Below are positions 17,822-27,226 of a stretch of DNA of 64,000 nt, piece by piece. The stretch is from Akkermansia muciniphila. GTDB taxonomy: Bacteria > Verrucomicrobiota > Verrucomicrobiia > Verrucomicrobiales > Akkermansiaceae. Where the stretch lies: contig CAMDCV010000006.1 in assembly GCA_945890645.1 (NCBI GenBank), positions 61,944-125,943 on the forward strand, in the 5' to 3' direction. The translations under genes were made by a program, and so were the position numbers. Each line of letters begins with the position of its first letter. Positions within the stretch are counted from its first letter, which is position 1. The notes beneath the pieces are model-generated. The model did no database searches. It saw only the letters and a program-made list of their open reading frames with translations, and was not told the DNA's origin.

Positions 17822-18601
17822 TTATTTCTTGGCAACGCCGACCACTTTTTCCTGTTTGGATCGCACTACCCCACCCACTTGTTCCACGGTGATGATGAAG
17901 GCTTGCGGTTGGCGAATGTTTAATTTCGCTTCGATGGGAATCACAACCGAGGCATCGCCCGTGGGAGTCACATCGAAGACACCGCCATCGACGGGGATCT
18001 CATCGCGCAGCGGATCCACAATCCACAGTTGGTATTGATAACGTTCGCGATCATTCGCGGGTAAGTCAGAGAGCACCAAGTAGCCTTCTTGCTTTTCATC
18101 GCTCCACAGTACCTCGCCCTGAGTTTGCGCATACGCGCCCGTGGTGCCAGCGAGTGGCAGACGCAAGAGATCGGGAGCTTCTTGGATGAAAATGGTTTTG
18201 GATAATTCCAGCGGCACAGCCTTTGAACCGGGCGCTAGCTTTTGCGATTGCAAAACAAGCAGCACAGCTAAACAGGCGGCAACAGACCAACCCCACCAAG
18301 GACTATGACCTCGACGAGGTTGAATTTTTGACTGCGTGGGCTCGATGGCCCCGACTTGCTGGGAGCGATTGTGGGCTTGTTCCTTAAGCGTGGTAACGAG
18401 CGAAGCCGGTATGATTTCCGGTTCATTCATCGCCGCTTCAATCTCTAATTGCAGGACGATCCACTCGAGTTGGGCATCTGGCGCTATGCCCTGATCATTG
18501 GCCCTGACATACCACAGATCCCATTCCTGTTCGCTCAGGTCCACCAAGGCATGACCTGCTTGCAGTTCTTCATCGGGAGTTTGTAGGGGAAATGAATTCA
18601 T
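17822..18601 (-). CDS. RskA-type anti-sigma factor
   Basis: A 259-residue membrane-anchored anti-sigma factor. A cytoplasmic N-terminal helical region (MNSFPLQTPDEELQAGHALVDLSEQEW) should bind the sigma factor; one transmembrane helix lies near residues 105-122 (WWGWSVAACLAVLLVLQ); the outer C-terminal domain matches RskA (GEVLWSDEKQEGYLVLSDLP, YQLWIVDP, DGGVFDVTPTGDASVVIPI, FIITVEQVGG). Its ATG shares one base with the sigma stop codon (TGATG), giving translational coupling and stoichiometry. It would hold the sigma factor until a signal triggers proteolysis. Confidence 0.88.
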   Translation of the reverse strand: MNSFPLQTPDEELQAGHALVDLSEQEWDLWYVRANDQGIAPDAQLEWIVLQLEIEAAMNEPEIIPASLVTTLKEQAHNRSQQVGAIEPTQSKIQPRRGHSPWWGWSVAACLAVLLVLQSQKLAPGSKAVPLELSKTIFIQEAPDLLRLPLAGTTGAYAQTQGEVLWSDEKQEGYLVLSDLPANDRERYQYQLWIVDPLRDEIPVDGGVFDVTPTGDASVVIPIEAKLNIRQPQAFIITVEQVGGVVRSKQEKVVGVAKK

Positions 18602-19260
18602 CAACCGGCCTCCGTGGTTAGGGATTCAGATGAGGATTGGCGAAATAAGCGTGAACGAATTTCTAACAATCCTCGACGCAATAAAGTTTTTACCGTGCCC
18701 AAGGGCAAATCGGTGGACTGGGCAATTTCCTGCTGCGTCAGTCCGCGATCAAAATGCATTTCGAATAATTGCTGCGTTTGTTCGGGCAAGGTTTTGACCA
18801 GCGACGCAATGGCTTCATGGTCAGCAACCGAAATTGCGGGAGATTCAACCGATGTAGGAAGGTCATCGATATTATCCGGTAACGCCACCAATTCAGGACC
18901 GCGACTTTGTTTGCGCGTCCAGTCGATGACGCGTCGGCGCGTAATCATCGCAATGAAAGTCGTTTCATTGCCTTGCGACGCATCGAAGCGCCCGGCGCAT
19001 TTCCAGATCTCTGTGAAAATTTCCTGAACCAAATCTTCCGCAGCTGCGTGGGACGAAACACGACGTTTGACCAAATTCCAAACGAGCGAACTGTATTCCT
19101 GAATGCACTGTTCCATCGCACCCACATCATTGTTTGCTACTCGTGCGAGCAGAAATGTTTGATTTTGAGATGGATGGGAAATGGCGGACAAAACAGATTT
19201 GTGTTCTATAACATCGTTAGAAGACCTGTCAAATGAGAACGACAAATGCTGCTTTGCCAT
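18601..19260 (-). CDS. ECF-family RNA polymerase sigma factor
   Basis: A sigma-70 ECF factor with region 2 (YSSLVWNLVKRRV, AEDLVQEIFTEIWKCAGRFD, ITRRRVIDWTRK) and region 4 (LPEQTQQLFEMHFDRGLTQQEIAQ, LPLGTVKTLLRRGL). The frame is open to 19431, but that upstream part overlaps the promoter boxes; ATG 19260 gives 219 residues and is my choice, with ATG 19266 or 19305 possible. It forms an operon with the RskA-like gene, and the fasciclin gene follows with the same promoter sequence, arguing for autoregulation and a FAS1 target. Confidence 0.88.
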   Translation of the reverse strand: MAKQHLSFSFDRSSNDVIEHKSVLSAISHPSQNQTFLLARVANNDVGAMEQCIQEYSSLVWNLVKRRVSSHAAAEDLVQEIFTEIWKCAGRFDASQGNETTFIAMITRRRVIDWTRKQSRGPELVALPDNIDDLPTSVESPAISVADHEAIASLVKTLPEQTQQLFEMHFDRGLTQQEIAQSTDLPLGTVKTLLRRGLLEIRSRLFRQSSSESLTTEAG

Positions 19261-19393
19261 ACGCATCAACCAATCCGGCCTGACCTTCGCAGGTTGGGCA
19301 GATGCCATACGCGTCGCGACCTGCTGGCCGAAGGCGCTTCTGATTGTGGCAGTGATGACGTTCACGGGGATAGAATACGGATTCATCCTTACA

Positions 19394-19421
19394 TTCGCAA
19401 ACCAGAACTCCCTGGATTCAA
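19394..19421 (-). promoter_or_regulatory. Candidate autoregulatory ECF promoter of the sigma gene
   Basis: On the minus strand TTGAATCCA (19421-19413), 14 bases, then GCGAA (19398-19394). Identical boxes and spacing to those at 17724-17751. Transcription would start near 19387, leaving a leader of about 125 bases to ATG 19260. Confidence 0.7.
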
Positions 19422-19509
19422 CAATTTGCATGCCCCACTCTCTTCATTCGCCCAGTCGCCCGCCTCCTCCTGAGCTTGCCAACCGCATGTTTCCTGCTAA
19501 GATCCGATC

Positions 19510-20142
19510 ATGAATGAATCGCTGCCCCCTTCCGATGAAACGCGCAATCGTTTTACCGATGCCATTCTCGAACTCATTGGTCGCATTCCCGATACGAAAG
19601 AAGTTCCCATCACGGATACCACCTCTCGTGCGCGACATATCGCCAACTCCGCAGCCGTAAAAGCCGCCACGGCTGCCGGTGCGCTCGCACTTCCGCCGGG
19701 TCCTCTCGGGTGGCTGACGATCGTTCCCGAACTCATGACTGTCTGGCGCATCCAAGGGCAGATGGTCGCTGACCTCGCCGGTCTTTATGGCAAGACCGCC
19801 ACTCTATCGCAAAGCCAGATGCTCTACTGCATATTCCGCCACGGCGCTGCCATGGCCGTGCGCGACCTCGTGATTCGGGTCGGCGACCGCTACCTCGTCA
19901 AGCAAGCCACACACCAAGTCTTGCAGCAGGTCGCGAAAAAAATCGGCATCAATCTCACGCAAAAAGGCATCGCCAAAGGAGTCGCACGTTGGTTGCCTGT
20001 CATCGGGGCGGTCGGCGTAGGCGGCTATGCCTACTACGACACCGCTCAAGTTGCCAAAACGGCGATCGAGATGTTTCAAAAAGAAATCGATCTGCTACCT
20101 GCGTCACCCCCACCCCTGCCCATCACGACGATCGATGTTTGA
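19510..20142 (+). CDS. EcsC-like protein
   Basis: A 210-residue protein resembling the EcsC family. A small-residue-rich hydrophobic stretch (AAVKAATAAGALALPPGPLGWLTIVPEL) is followed by WRIQGQMVADLAGLYGK and a second hydrophobic region LPVIGAVGVGGYAYYDTAQVAKTA near the C terminus. EcsC proteins often accompany ABC exporters, but their biochemical role is unknown. Its 3' end overlaps the convergent bioA gene by 20 bases. It is transcribed away from the sigma gene from a shared region of about 90 bases upstream. Confidence 0.7.
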   Translation: MNESLPPSDETRNRFTDAILELIGRIPDTKEVPITDTTSRARHIANSAAVKAATAAGALALPPGPLGWLTIVPELMTVWRIQGQMVADLAGLYGKTATLSQSQMLYCIFRHGAAMAVRDLVIRVGDRYLVKQATHQVLQQVAKKIGINLTQKGIAKGVARWLPVIGAVGVGGYAYYDTAQVAKTAIEMFQKEIDLLPASPPPLPITTIDV

Positions 20143-21397
20143 TGACGGCTTGCTCCAGCGCCTCCACAGCAAATCGCAATTCTTCCTCGCAACTGCACAG
20201 CGGCGGCATCAACACCACCGTATCGCGAATCGGTCTTGTCAATAATCCGAATTTCCGCGCTGCTGAACAAACCTGAACTCCCATTCGCATCTCAGGCGGA
20301 AAAGCTGAACCATCCACTTGACGCAATTCAATCCCAGCAATCAACCCACAGGTGCGAATCCGATGTTGAGGAAACTTTTCACGCAACCATTTCTCCATTA
20401 AAGCGGAATTTTTTTTCACCCGATTCAAGGTGTTGTCCTTGGCAAAAATATCCAAACTCGCCAGTGCAATCGCACAGCCCAGAGGATTCGCTGTGTAACT
20501 ATGTCCATAGTAGAAAACATTCTCCGGCCCCTCAAACGTACGATAGATTCTTTCCGTCGTCATCGTCGCGGCTAGCGGCATGTAACCCGCACTCAAGCCC
20601 TTGGCGAGACAGAGAAAGTCAGGCACTACGTTTTCCTGTTGGCAAGCGAACATCGTGCCTGTTCTGCCAAAACCAGTCATCACCTCATCGAGAATCATGT
20701 GCACTCCCGTCGCATCACACCACTCGCGCAACTCGCGCAGCATTCCCTGCGGCCAGACGTGCATCTGATTGACCCCTTGCACCAAGGGCTCATAAATCAC
20801 CGCCGCAATCGAATCGGCATCGAGAGCGCGCAGCTCTTCGACATCGCACACGAAACTCACCGGCATGCCGAATTTTCGAAAGCGTTCAAAAAAAACACTC
20901 ACCCCGCCCAACGAGGCCGCGCCCATGGTGTCACCATGGTAGGCATTGTCGAATGCCACCAAGCGCGTCCGCTGCGGCTCACCCGTTTGCATCCGATACT
21001 GCAACGCCATTTTCACGGCACATTCGACAGCTGTGGATCCATCATCGGAATAAAACACCCGCGATAATGCTTCCGCTGGAAAAAACGCACACAAACGCGC
21101 GGCGAGTTCCGAGGCCCGCGGGTTCGCAAAACCTAGATACGAGGTATGCGCCACTTGCGACAACTGCCTCTGCGCAGCGGCATTAAGAGCCGGATGCGAA
21201 TGACCGTGGATGTTCGTCCAGATCGATGAATTGCCATCAAAGTAGCGGCGCCCCTCCGAGTCCCACAGCCAAACACCTTCACCGCGCACGAGCATCAATG
21301 GCTCATAGTCCGCATCACACCACGCGCGTTGATCGGTGAACGGATGCCAGCAATGCCGACGATCCCAGGCCAGCCATTGCTCGGTTTGCTCATTCAT
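20123..21397 (-). CDS. bioA: Adenosylmethionine-8-amino-7-oxononanoate aminotransferase
   Basis: Class III PLP aminotransferase of biotin synthesis (KAPA to DAPA using SAM). Seen: CWHPFTDQRAW near the N terminus, the DGNSSIWTNIHGHSHP substrate segment, VFYSDDGSTAVECAVKMALQY, AYHGDTMGAASLGG, DEVMTGFGRTGTMFA and the PLP lysine in LCLAKGLSAGYMPLAA. ATG 21397 gives 424 residues, and overlaps the end of the small upstream gene by eight bases. No other bio genes are in the window. The 3' end overlaps the EcsC-like gene. Confidence 0.93.
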   Translation of the reverse strand: MNEQTEQWLAWDRRHCWHPFTDQRAWCDADYEPLMLVRGEGVWLWDSEGRRYFDGNSSIWTNIHGHSHPALNAAAQRQLSQVAHTSYLGFANPRASELAARLCAFFPAEALSRVFYSDDGSTAVECAVKMALQYRMQTGEPQRTRLVAFDNAYHGDTMGAASLGGVSVFFERFRKFGMPVSFVCDVEELRALDADSIAAVIYEPLVQGVNQMHVWPQGMLRELREWCDATGVHMILDEVMTGFGRTGTMFACQQENVVPDFLCLAKGLSAGYMPLAATMTTERIYRTFEGPENVFYYGHSYTANPLGCAIALASLDIFAKDNTLNRVKKNSALMEKWLREKFPQHRIRTCGLIAGIELRQVDGSAFPPEMRMGVQVCSAARKFGLLTRPIRDTVVLMPPLCSCEEELRFAVEALEQAVIKHRSS

Positions 21398-21665
21398 CGG
21401 CGGGCTCGCTGATGATGCCAAATTGTTTCTCTAACAGCTTGTCGATCTTCTCAATAATCGTCCACGACCCACGCTTGCGTTGGTAGCGTTTCCACAAAAT
21501 TTCGCGTAAGGTCTTCCACAGCTCGGCATCGGGATGCGGGATCTGCTCCCAATCAGGATCTGTCTTCAAGGTTTTCTGGAACCGCCAAGCCCCGGCATGA
21601 TAGATCGCACGAAAATAAGTCGTGCCCTCTTCCTTGCTCTTTACCCGCCACTCATGCGCTTCCAT
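21390..21665 (-). CDS. Small conserved-type hypothetical protein
   Basis: A 91-residue basic, tryptophan-rich protein I do not recognise (WRVKSKEEGTTYFRAIYHAGAWRFQKTLK and LWKTLREILWKRYQRKRGSW). No signal peptide or membrane segment. It overlaps the start of bioA by eight bases, which argues that it is real and translated from the same message. Its aromatic/basic character might suit a small regulatory or nucleic-acid-binding protein, but that is speculation. Confidence 0.65.
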   Translation of the reverse strand: MEAHEWRVKSKEEGTTYFRAIYHAGAWRFQKTLKTDPDWEQIPHPDAELWKTLREILWKRYQRKRGSWTIIEKIDKLLEKQFGIISEPADE

Positions 21666-21717
21666 GCCGCCAGCATGCCACGCAAGTAGGGTTGATTGGC
21701 AATCAAAAAATTACTTA

Positions 21718-22170
21718 CTACAAAGGAACAGCCAGACTTTCCGCTTCCGCGAGGATTCGCTGATTTTTATCAAACGTGAGAAACGCCTTCGCACCGAGCT
21801 CAATCGCAGTAGCCACGTGTAAGATATCCATAGAACGATGGCCACTTGCATCCGTATAAAGTTCGCTAAGTCGCTCAGCAGCAAGGTGAACTTCCGGCCA
21901 AGGTGCCGGCACAGTGACGACGTCGCCACTCACTAAATCCGCTTTCAAATCGGCCAACATGGCAAGTCCTTCCGCTTTGGTATATCCCTTCGCTGCATCA
22001 TGACGATGCAATCGAATCTGAAATCTCACCGCTTGTCGGAACTCGTAAAGGAGCAACGTTGAGACTTCAAGGGGCCCTAGCATTTTAGCAAAATACGCGG
22101 CAGCTTCGGGAGAATTGACTTGGAATCGATACAAAGCACAGAGAAACGATGTGTCAGGAAACGCTTTCAT
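21718..22170 (-). CDS. PIN-domain ribonuclease toxin (VapC-like)
   Basis: A 150-residue PIN-domain protein. Acidic metal-binding residues are visible at FPDTSFLCALY (Asp near residue 6), a central Glu in LLLYEFRQAV, and HRSMDILHVATAIELGAKAFLTFD near the C terminus. PIN toxins cleave RNA, often tRNA. Its ATG shares one base with the stop of the upstream antitoxin gene (TAATG), the usual coupling of a toxin-antitoxin module. Confidence 0.85.
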   Translation of the reverse strand: MKAFPDTSFLCALYRFQVNSPEAAAYFAKMLGPLEVSTLLLYEFRQAVRFQIRLHRHDAAKGYTKAEGLAMLADLKADLVSGDVVTVPAPWPEVHLAAERLSELYTDASGHRSMDILHVATAIELGAKAFLTFDKNQRILAEAESLAVPL

Positions 22171-22433
22171 TAGCCCAAATCAGCATTCAATTCATCAGCG
22201 CGCATGCTCTCCACTTGCTCCATCGTAAAAATACGACCTCCCCATCTCTTTTGCAGTCGTGCCATGATGTCCACTTTGGGAGTAACATGTTGGGTCGAAG
22301 TGGCAACGGTTGCGGGAACGAGCGTGGCAATCACCTTGCCTCGCTTGCTAATGCTCACACACTCGCCCTCATGCACCCAAGCCTCGATGCGAGGAAAATC
22401 ATTTCGCAACTCTCTGACTGTCGCCGTTTTCAT
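22170..22433 (-). CDS. Phd/YefM-type antitoxin
   Basis: An 87-residue protein with the Phd/YefM fold: MKTATVRELRNDFPRIEAWV, then GECVSISKRGKVIATLVP. The C-terminal part (QKRWGGRIFTMEQVESMRADEL) should wrap the PIN toxin encoded directly downstream. Family members repress their own promoter. ATG 22433 was preferred to an upstream frame extension of 12 codons because family proteins begin at the MKxxTVREL motif. Confidence 0.85.
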   Translation of the reverse strand: MKTATVRELRNDFPRIEAWVHEGECVSISKRGKVIATLVPATVATSTQHVTPKVDIMARLQKRWGGRIFTMEQVESMRADELNADLG

Positions 22434-22513
22434 GTGATCCACAATATGTCTCACATGCACCTTTGTCAAGAGGTGAACTTGCCAATGAGCATACCCCCCT
22501 CCAGAGTCACGCC

Positions 22514-22822
22514 GTGAATCCTCTGAAAATCGAAACCATGGCCATCATCGGCGAGGAGCTATGTTTGACCTTTAACGACGGCGCCGAAATTTACCTGCCG
22601 CTTCCGCTACTCCGTCGTGCCTGCCCTTGCGCGGCTTGCCAGGGCGAACCGGATGCGCTGGGTCGTGTCGTGCGGCCCAAGGTTGAACTCAAGGAAAACT
22701 CCACGCATCTACGCCAGATCACACCGGTGGGGTCATATGCTTTGCAGCTATTCTGGCAAGACGGGCACTCGTCGGGCATCTACTCGCTGTCCTATTTGCG
22801 CGAACTTTTTTCCCACGTCTGA
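22514..22822 (+). CDS. DUF971 (gamma-butyrobetaine hydroxylase-like N-terminal domain) protein
   Basis: A 102-residue single-domain DUF971 protein: ELCLTFNDGAEIYLPLPLLRRACPCAAC, ITPVGSYALQLFWQDGHSSGIYSLSYLREL. The CPCAAC cysteines and the late histidine in DGHSSGIYS fit the zinc-binding motif of this domain. It is linked in many genomes to Fe-S protein genes. Start GTG 22514 is chosen; an in-frame ATG lies eight codons later. The next gene begins three bases after its stop, so both form an operon. Confidence 0.8.
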   Translation: MNPLKIETMAIIGEELCLTFNDGAEIYLPLPLLRRACPCAACQGEPDALGRVVRPKVELKENSTHLRQITPVGSYALQLFWQDGHSSGIYSLSYLRELFSHV

Positions 22823-22825
22823 ATC

Positions 22826-24850
22826 ATGCCCAACGCCCTGATCCACGAAACATCTCCGTATTTGTTGCAGCACGCGCACAATCCGGTCGATTGGTTACCG
22901 TGGTGCGAAGAATCGTTTGCCCGTGCCGAGCGCGAAAACAAGATGGTCTTTCTCAGCATCGGCTACTCGACTTGCCACTGGTGCCATGTGATGGAGCATG
23001 AGTCGTTCGAAAACGAACTCACCGCCGCGCTGATGAACGAGCACTTCATCAACATCAAAGTCGATCGCGAGGAAATGCCGGACATCGATGCCACTTACAT
23101 GGCCTTTGTGCAAGCCACCACCGGGCAAGGCGGTTGGCCGATGAGCGTATGGCTGACCCCTCGCGCCGAGCCGTTAATCGGCGGCACTTATTTTCCGCCA
23201 GAAGATAAATACGGTCGTGCCGGCTTCCCGCGCATCCTTCGCGAGGTCGCTCGACTTTGGCGCGAGGACGAAGCCAAAATGCGCTCCAACGCAAAAAAAT
23301 TGTTAGAGCAATTGCAACAACAAGCCGCTGCTGTGCCGAACCAAGGCAACATCGCCAGCGAGCGAGTCTTCGGCGATTTTCTCGATGCTTGTGAGCACTC
23401 GTTCGATGAAGAATTCGGTGGCTTCGGCGCGGCTCCGAAATTTCCTCGGCCCACATTAGTGCGCACCTTGATGCAGCTCATCGACCGCTGGGGCAGCGAC
23501 CATCCCGACAGCCAACGTGCGTGGCAAATGGTCGAACGCACCCTTCACGCGATGGCCGATGGCGGCATGCACGATCAACTCGGCGGTGGCTTTCATCGTT
23601 ACTCGGTCGATCGCTACTGGCACATTCCGCATTACGAAAAAATGCTTTATGATCAAGCCCAGCTCGCCGATGCTTATCTCGACGCGTGGCAGCTTTCGCA
23701 AGATCCACTCTATCGCGATACGGCAGAAAAAATCTTCGCTTATCTCTTGAGCACCATGCGCGATCGCGGCGGCGCCTTTCATGCCGCAGAAGACGCCGAT
23801 AGCCTCCCCCAAGCCGATGCCACGCACAAACGCGAGGGCGCGTTCTGGACATGGGAAGCGCAGGAAATTTCACAACACCTTGAGCCGTGCACCGTTCTGA
23901 TTTTCTCGCTCGCGTATGGCATCGAGGCCGAAGGCAATGCCCGACCCGAAAGCGATCCGCACGAAGAGTTAGTCGGACAAAATACCCTCTTCCGTGCCAT
24001 CAGCCCCGCAACCCTCGCCATACGATTCGATACCACCGAAGAAGAAATTTCCCGCACACTCAGAGAAGCAACGCACATGCTATTAAAAAAACGTTTGAAT
24101 CGTCCGCCGCCGCATCGCGATGACAAAATCATCACTGCATGGAATTCGATGGCTATCCGCGCCCTTGCTCGTGGGGGTAACATCTTTAGTCGCGCTGAAC
24201 TCAGCACTGCAGCGCGGGAAGCATGCCTTTTCCTGAAAAAAGAACTGTGGGATGGTCGCACGCTTTACCGTTGCCATCGCGGCAAACGCTCACCCCATCC
24301 CGGCGGCCCCGCTGACTACGCCAATCTCATCGGCGCGCTCATCACTTTACATGAAACTTTTCCCGCAGATGAATGGCTCGCATGGGCACGTGAGTTACAA
24401 CAACGTCTCGACCAACAATTCTGGAGCGATGCCCATCAGGGCTATGTCCTGCGCGCCAGCCTCGGCGACCGCGAACTTCTTAGCGTGCGCGAAGACTACG
24501 ACGGCGCAGAACCAGCCCCGAATCACGTAGCAGCGATCCACCTGCAACAACTCGCCGTGCTCTGCGATGAACCACGATACCACACCCGCGCGGAGGCTCT
24601 GTTACGCGGTGGCAGCCCCTTGCTGCAACAACACGGATTCGCAGCACCGGTATTAGTCGCCGCGCTCGACCTCCATGAACGCGGCATCGCCCACTGGAAA
24701 ATCCCTCTAACAGAAACCATCAACAGTTACCGTCCGCGCGCCGTAATTACCCAAGACAAGGACGTTATCGCGACTCTAATCTGTGAAGCTCAACACTGCC
24801 GCGCTTTTGACGCCATAAACGATGCCGCCACTTGCATTTCTCACAAGTGA
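22826..24850 (+). CDS. YyaL-family thioredoxin-domain protein (DUF255, N-acylglucosamine-epimerase-like)
   Basis: A 674-residue protein of the YyaL/spermatogenesis-associated-protein-20 family. The N terminus has a thioredoxin-like domain ([19 protein letters not shown], then [15 protein letters not shown] with the CxxC pair, [24 protein letters not shown]). The rest is an (alpha/alpha) barrel ([39 protein letters not shown]). The exact reaction is unknown in bacteria. It follows the DUF971 gene by three bases and its end overlaps the convergent ROK-like gene by 10 bases. Confidence 0.9.
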   Translation: MPNALIHETSPYLLQHAHNPVDWLPWCEESFARAERENKMVFLSIGYSTCHWCHVMEHESFENELTAALMNEHFINIKVDREEMPDIDATYMAFVQATTGQGGWPMSVWLTPRAEPLIGGTYFPPEDKYGRAGFPRILREVARLWREDEAKMRSNAKKLLEQLQQQAAAVPNQGNIASERVFGDFLDACEHSFDEEFGGFGAAPKFPRPTLVRTLMQLIDRWGSDHPDSQRAWQMVERTLHAMADGGMHDQLGGGFHRYSVDRYWHIPHYEKMLYDQAQLADAYLDAWQLSQDPLYRDTAEKIFAYLLSTMRDRGGAFHAAEDADSLPQADATHKREGAFWTWEAQEISQHLEPCTVLIFSLAYGIEAEGNARPESDPHEELVGQNTLFRAISPATLAIRFDTTEEEISRTLREATHMLLKKRLNRPPPHRDDKIITAWNSMAIRALARGGNIFSRAELSTAAREACLFLKKELWDGRTLYRCHRGKRSPHPGGPADYANLIGALITLHETFPADEWLAWARELQQRLDQQFWSDAHQGYVLRASLGDRELLSVREDYDGAEPAPNHVAAIHLQQLAVLCDEPRYHTRAEALLRGGSPLLQQHGFAAPVLVAALDLHERGIAHWKIPLTETINSYRPRAVITQDKDVIATLICEAQHCRAFDAINDAATCISHK

Positions 24851-26235
24851 CCCACGAACGGCAAACTCGCCGCCGCCACCGCTTGACCGTGACGCTTCGT
24901 TTTTTCATCCGGCACCACTAGCTTGATCTTCAACTGCGGGAATTCCGCAGCTAATACCTTCTCTGCCTCGCGGATGATAATTTCACCACCCTCGCCCGAA
25001 GTCACACGACCGAGAATCAATAAATTTTCGATGTGATAAAAATCGGCATAGTGAGCGATCGAGTAGCCAAAGCACACACCGATGCTTTGATAAATTTTCT
25101 CAGCGCGTTCATCGCCTTGTTTCATCGCCTTTTGCACCTCCACGAGCTGTTCCGGAAAGGGCATCTTGCCAAAATCAAACCCTGCCGCCGGAGCCAAACG
25201 CGCCACGGCCTGTTGCGAGAAATACAACGCACCACAGCCACGATCGCCCGACCATTCATCGAGCGGTCCATTGTCCCGATAGTCCACGGGAGCAAAGGCA
25301 AGCTCATTCAGCCAAGGCTTGATATGACCTTCCGCATCCACATAACCCACCGCTTCCGAGGTTCCCATTGCTACGCCTAGCACCGAGTTTGCTTGCAAGC
25401 CCATCGAACCCGCCAATGCCGTCACTTCGCCATCATTCACCACTTCAAACGGCACACCCTTCCAACGCTCATCCCGCAAAGTGGAAAAAATATGGCGCAC
25501 ATGCGTTTCGTAATCCACAGCACTCACCCCACGAAACAGCGACGAAGCACGCACTTGATTGTTCATGATCACACCCGCCGAACTGCCACCAATCGCATCC
25601 ACACGCGGCAAATGCGCCGCCGCTCGTAACAACGAATCGTGAATGCCTTCGATATGATACTGCGGATCATTCTGGAAATAGGGATCCCACACGATCTCTT
25701 CAGAAAACACTACTTCGCCATCAATCACTGCCGCGCACTTACGATCGGAACCGCCAAGATCGAAGCCAATGCGACAACCCTGCAAATTACGCCCCAAGGG
25801 CATCGATTCGCCCTGTTCTGCGGGCAACATCTCCGCGCTGGCCACGGCAGTCACCGAAATCGGAGAACCGAAAATTTTGGTGCCAATAAATTCACGATCA
25901 AACTTTCGCGCGCCGTCCAGCCCGTACGTTTCTGCTAGCACGGTCACTACCTCATCCGCACCGGCGATGGCAATGCGATTGCCACCCTTATGCCAGAGCA
26001 GAAATTTGATCAGTCGATCCACATACTTGATGGTGTCAGCCGTGTAAGTCGATTCAGCAGGAAGCAGCCGACCCGACCAACGAAAGCAGGTTCCATCCTC
26101 TCGGCTAAGCGCAAGAGATACCGAACGTCCTGCATTCGCGGCTTTGGCTTCATACGCACGATTCCACAAAACTGCGGGAACAAATCCTGGATCAAGAATC
26201 GGAGAAAACAACGGAGATATCGAAATGTGACTCAT
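24841..26235 (-). CDS. ROK/ASKHA-type sugar kinase-like protein
   Basis: A 464-residue protein with an actin-like ATPase fold. The central phosphate-1 segment [21 protein letters not shown] and the later [36 protein letters not shown] fit ROK-family sugar kinases, but the N-terminal 170 residues are an extension without the family motif. The zinc motif usual in ROK proteins is not seen. It may phosphorylate a sugar or be a degenerate relative. ATG 26235 is used; upstream in-frame codons are dropped. Confidence 0.65.
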   Translation of the reverse strand: MSHISISPLFSPILDPGFVPAVLWNRAYEAKAANAGRSVSLALSREDGTCFRWSGRLLPAESTYTADTIKYVDRLIKFLLWHKGGNRIAIAGADEVVTVLAETYGLDGARKFDREFIGTKIFGSPISVTAVASAEMLPAEQGESMPLGRNLQGCRIGFDLGGSDRKCAAVIDGEVVFSEEIVWDPYFQNDPQYHIEGIHDSLLRAAAHLPRVDAIGGSSAGVIMNNQVRASSLFRGVSAVDYETHVRHIFSTLRDERWKGVPFEVVNDGEVTALAGSMGLQANSVLGVAMGTSEAVGYVDAEGHIKPWLNELAFAPVDYRDNGPLDEWSGDRGCGALYFSQQAVARLAPAAGFDFGKMPFPEQLVEVQKAMKQGDERAEKIYQSIGVCFGYSIAHYADFYHIENLLILGRVTSGEGGEIIIREAEKVLAAEFPQLKIKLVVPDEKTKRHGQAVAAASLPFVGHL

Positions 26236-26315
26236 AGCGGCGCGCAGAAAATAACAAACCATTTGCATCGATGAAAATGCAAATGGTAAATTGTTAGAAA
26301 ATCATCAGACAGGGA

Positions 26316-27176
26316 TCAGGCCTCTTTTTTTTCACTTACCACTTGGAAGTGTGGCTCGAAGCTATCTTTAGAACCGTTCGCCCATGGCAGACCAAGATTC
26401 CGGCGCAGGTATTTTACCATGGCCTTGCGAACACGAATTTCTTTCACATCGGAGCTCATGCCATAATCCATTTTCACAGCGGCTCTCGCTTCCTTACTCA
26501 GTGAGGCATTCGTTTTCAGCTTAAGAACCACGAATGTTTCCCACTCCACATCATTCGGGGGCTCCTCCGCTTCCGTCTTCGCCCAGCGGCACTCTTCCAT
26601 CCGGCCCAGCACATAGTCGCGCCATTCCTGATGCTCGCCGTCCCAGCAACGCGCATGCCAGCGCGTGCCATCCCATGCCAAGGCGCGGGGAACTAAGGTG
26701 CGCATTTTGCGCGATGCACTGTTCACGGAAAGGTAACGCACATCCACAGCCTGCTTGCGCAATATGGCCATCATCAGCACTCTTGCCGCGCGATCATTGA
26801 CCACACGCTGTGGCATCAGAACCATATCCACCGCATCACCAGCCTGCGCAGGTGCGGGTTCCGAACGCATCGATAGCGCCGCATGCCCTGGATTTTGACC
26901 AAGCAGCAAGGTAACGGCTTCTGCGATCGACGGACGATGCAAACGACAACTAAAGTTATCTCCTGCTTCATAGCGTTTCCGGTTGGTTTGATAAATCACT
27001 CCCGTGCGATTCAATTCAAGAAACCTCTGCAAGTCGCCACTCGCTTGCGCAGCAGAAATTCCAAAACCACTGATCAAATCACCGCGGCGCACCCAACCGC
27101 GCCACCATAGCATCACTTCGATCATCCGCAAGCGCTCACGCGCGGCCCAATTTTCTTCGTTTGTTACATTGCCCAT
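26316..27176 (-). CDS. WYL-domain transcriptional regulator, BrxR/CapW-like
   Basis: A 286-residue regulator. Its N terminus (RLRMIEVMLWWRGWVRRGDLISGFGISAAQASGDLQRFLEL) resembles the winged-helix of BrxR/CapW proteins, which repress phage-defence operons (BREX, CBASS). A WYL domain follows (RKQAVDVRYLSVNSASRKMRTLVPRALAWDGTRWHARCW). No BREX or CBASS genes are adjacent, so it is an orphan here. A partial palindrome 31 bases upstream of its start is a plausible autoregulatory operator. The downstream neighbour on the strand is the ROK-like gene, about 80 bases away. Confidence 0.75.
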   Translation of the reverse strand: MGNVTNEENWAARERLRMIEVMLWWRGWVRRGDLISGFGISAAQASGDLQRFLELNRTGVIYQTNRKRYEAGDNFSCRLHRPSIAEAVTLLLGQNPGHAALSMRSEPAPAQAGDAVDMVLMPQRVVNDRAARVLMMAILRKQAVDVRYLSVNSASRKMRTLVPRALAWDGTRWHARCWDGEHQEWRDYVLGRMEECRWAKTEAEEPPNDVEWETFVVLKLKTNASLSKEARAAVKMDYGMSSDVKEIRVRKAMVKYLRRNLGLPWANGSKDSFEPHFQVVSEKKEA

Positions 27177-27206
27177 AGGAGTTTTTTGCTTCGCTGCGCA
27201 TTGTAG

Positions 27207-27226
27207 GACACGTTTTATAAAATGTC
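27207..27226. promoter_or_regulatory. Candidate operator of the WYL regulator
   Basis: GACA-N12-TGTC around a TTTTATAAAA core, 14 of 20 bases symmetric. A TATAAT-like -10 (minus strand, about 27245-27255) lies just upstream, so a repressor here would block early transcription. Tentative. Confidence 0.4.
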
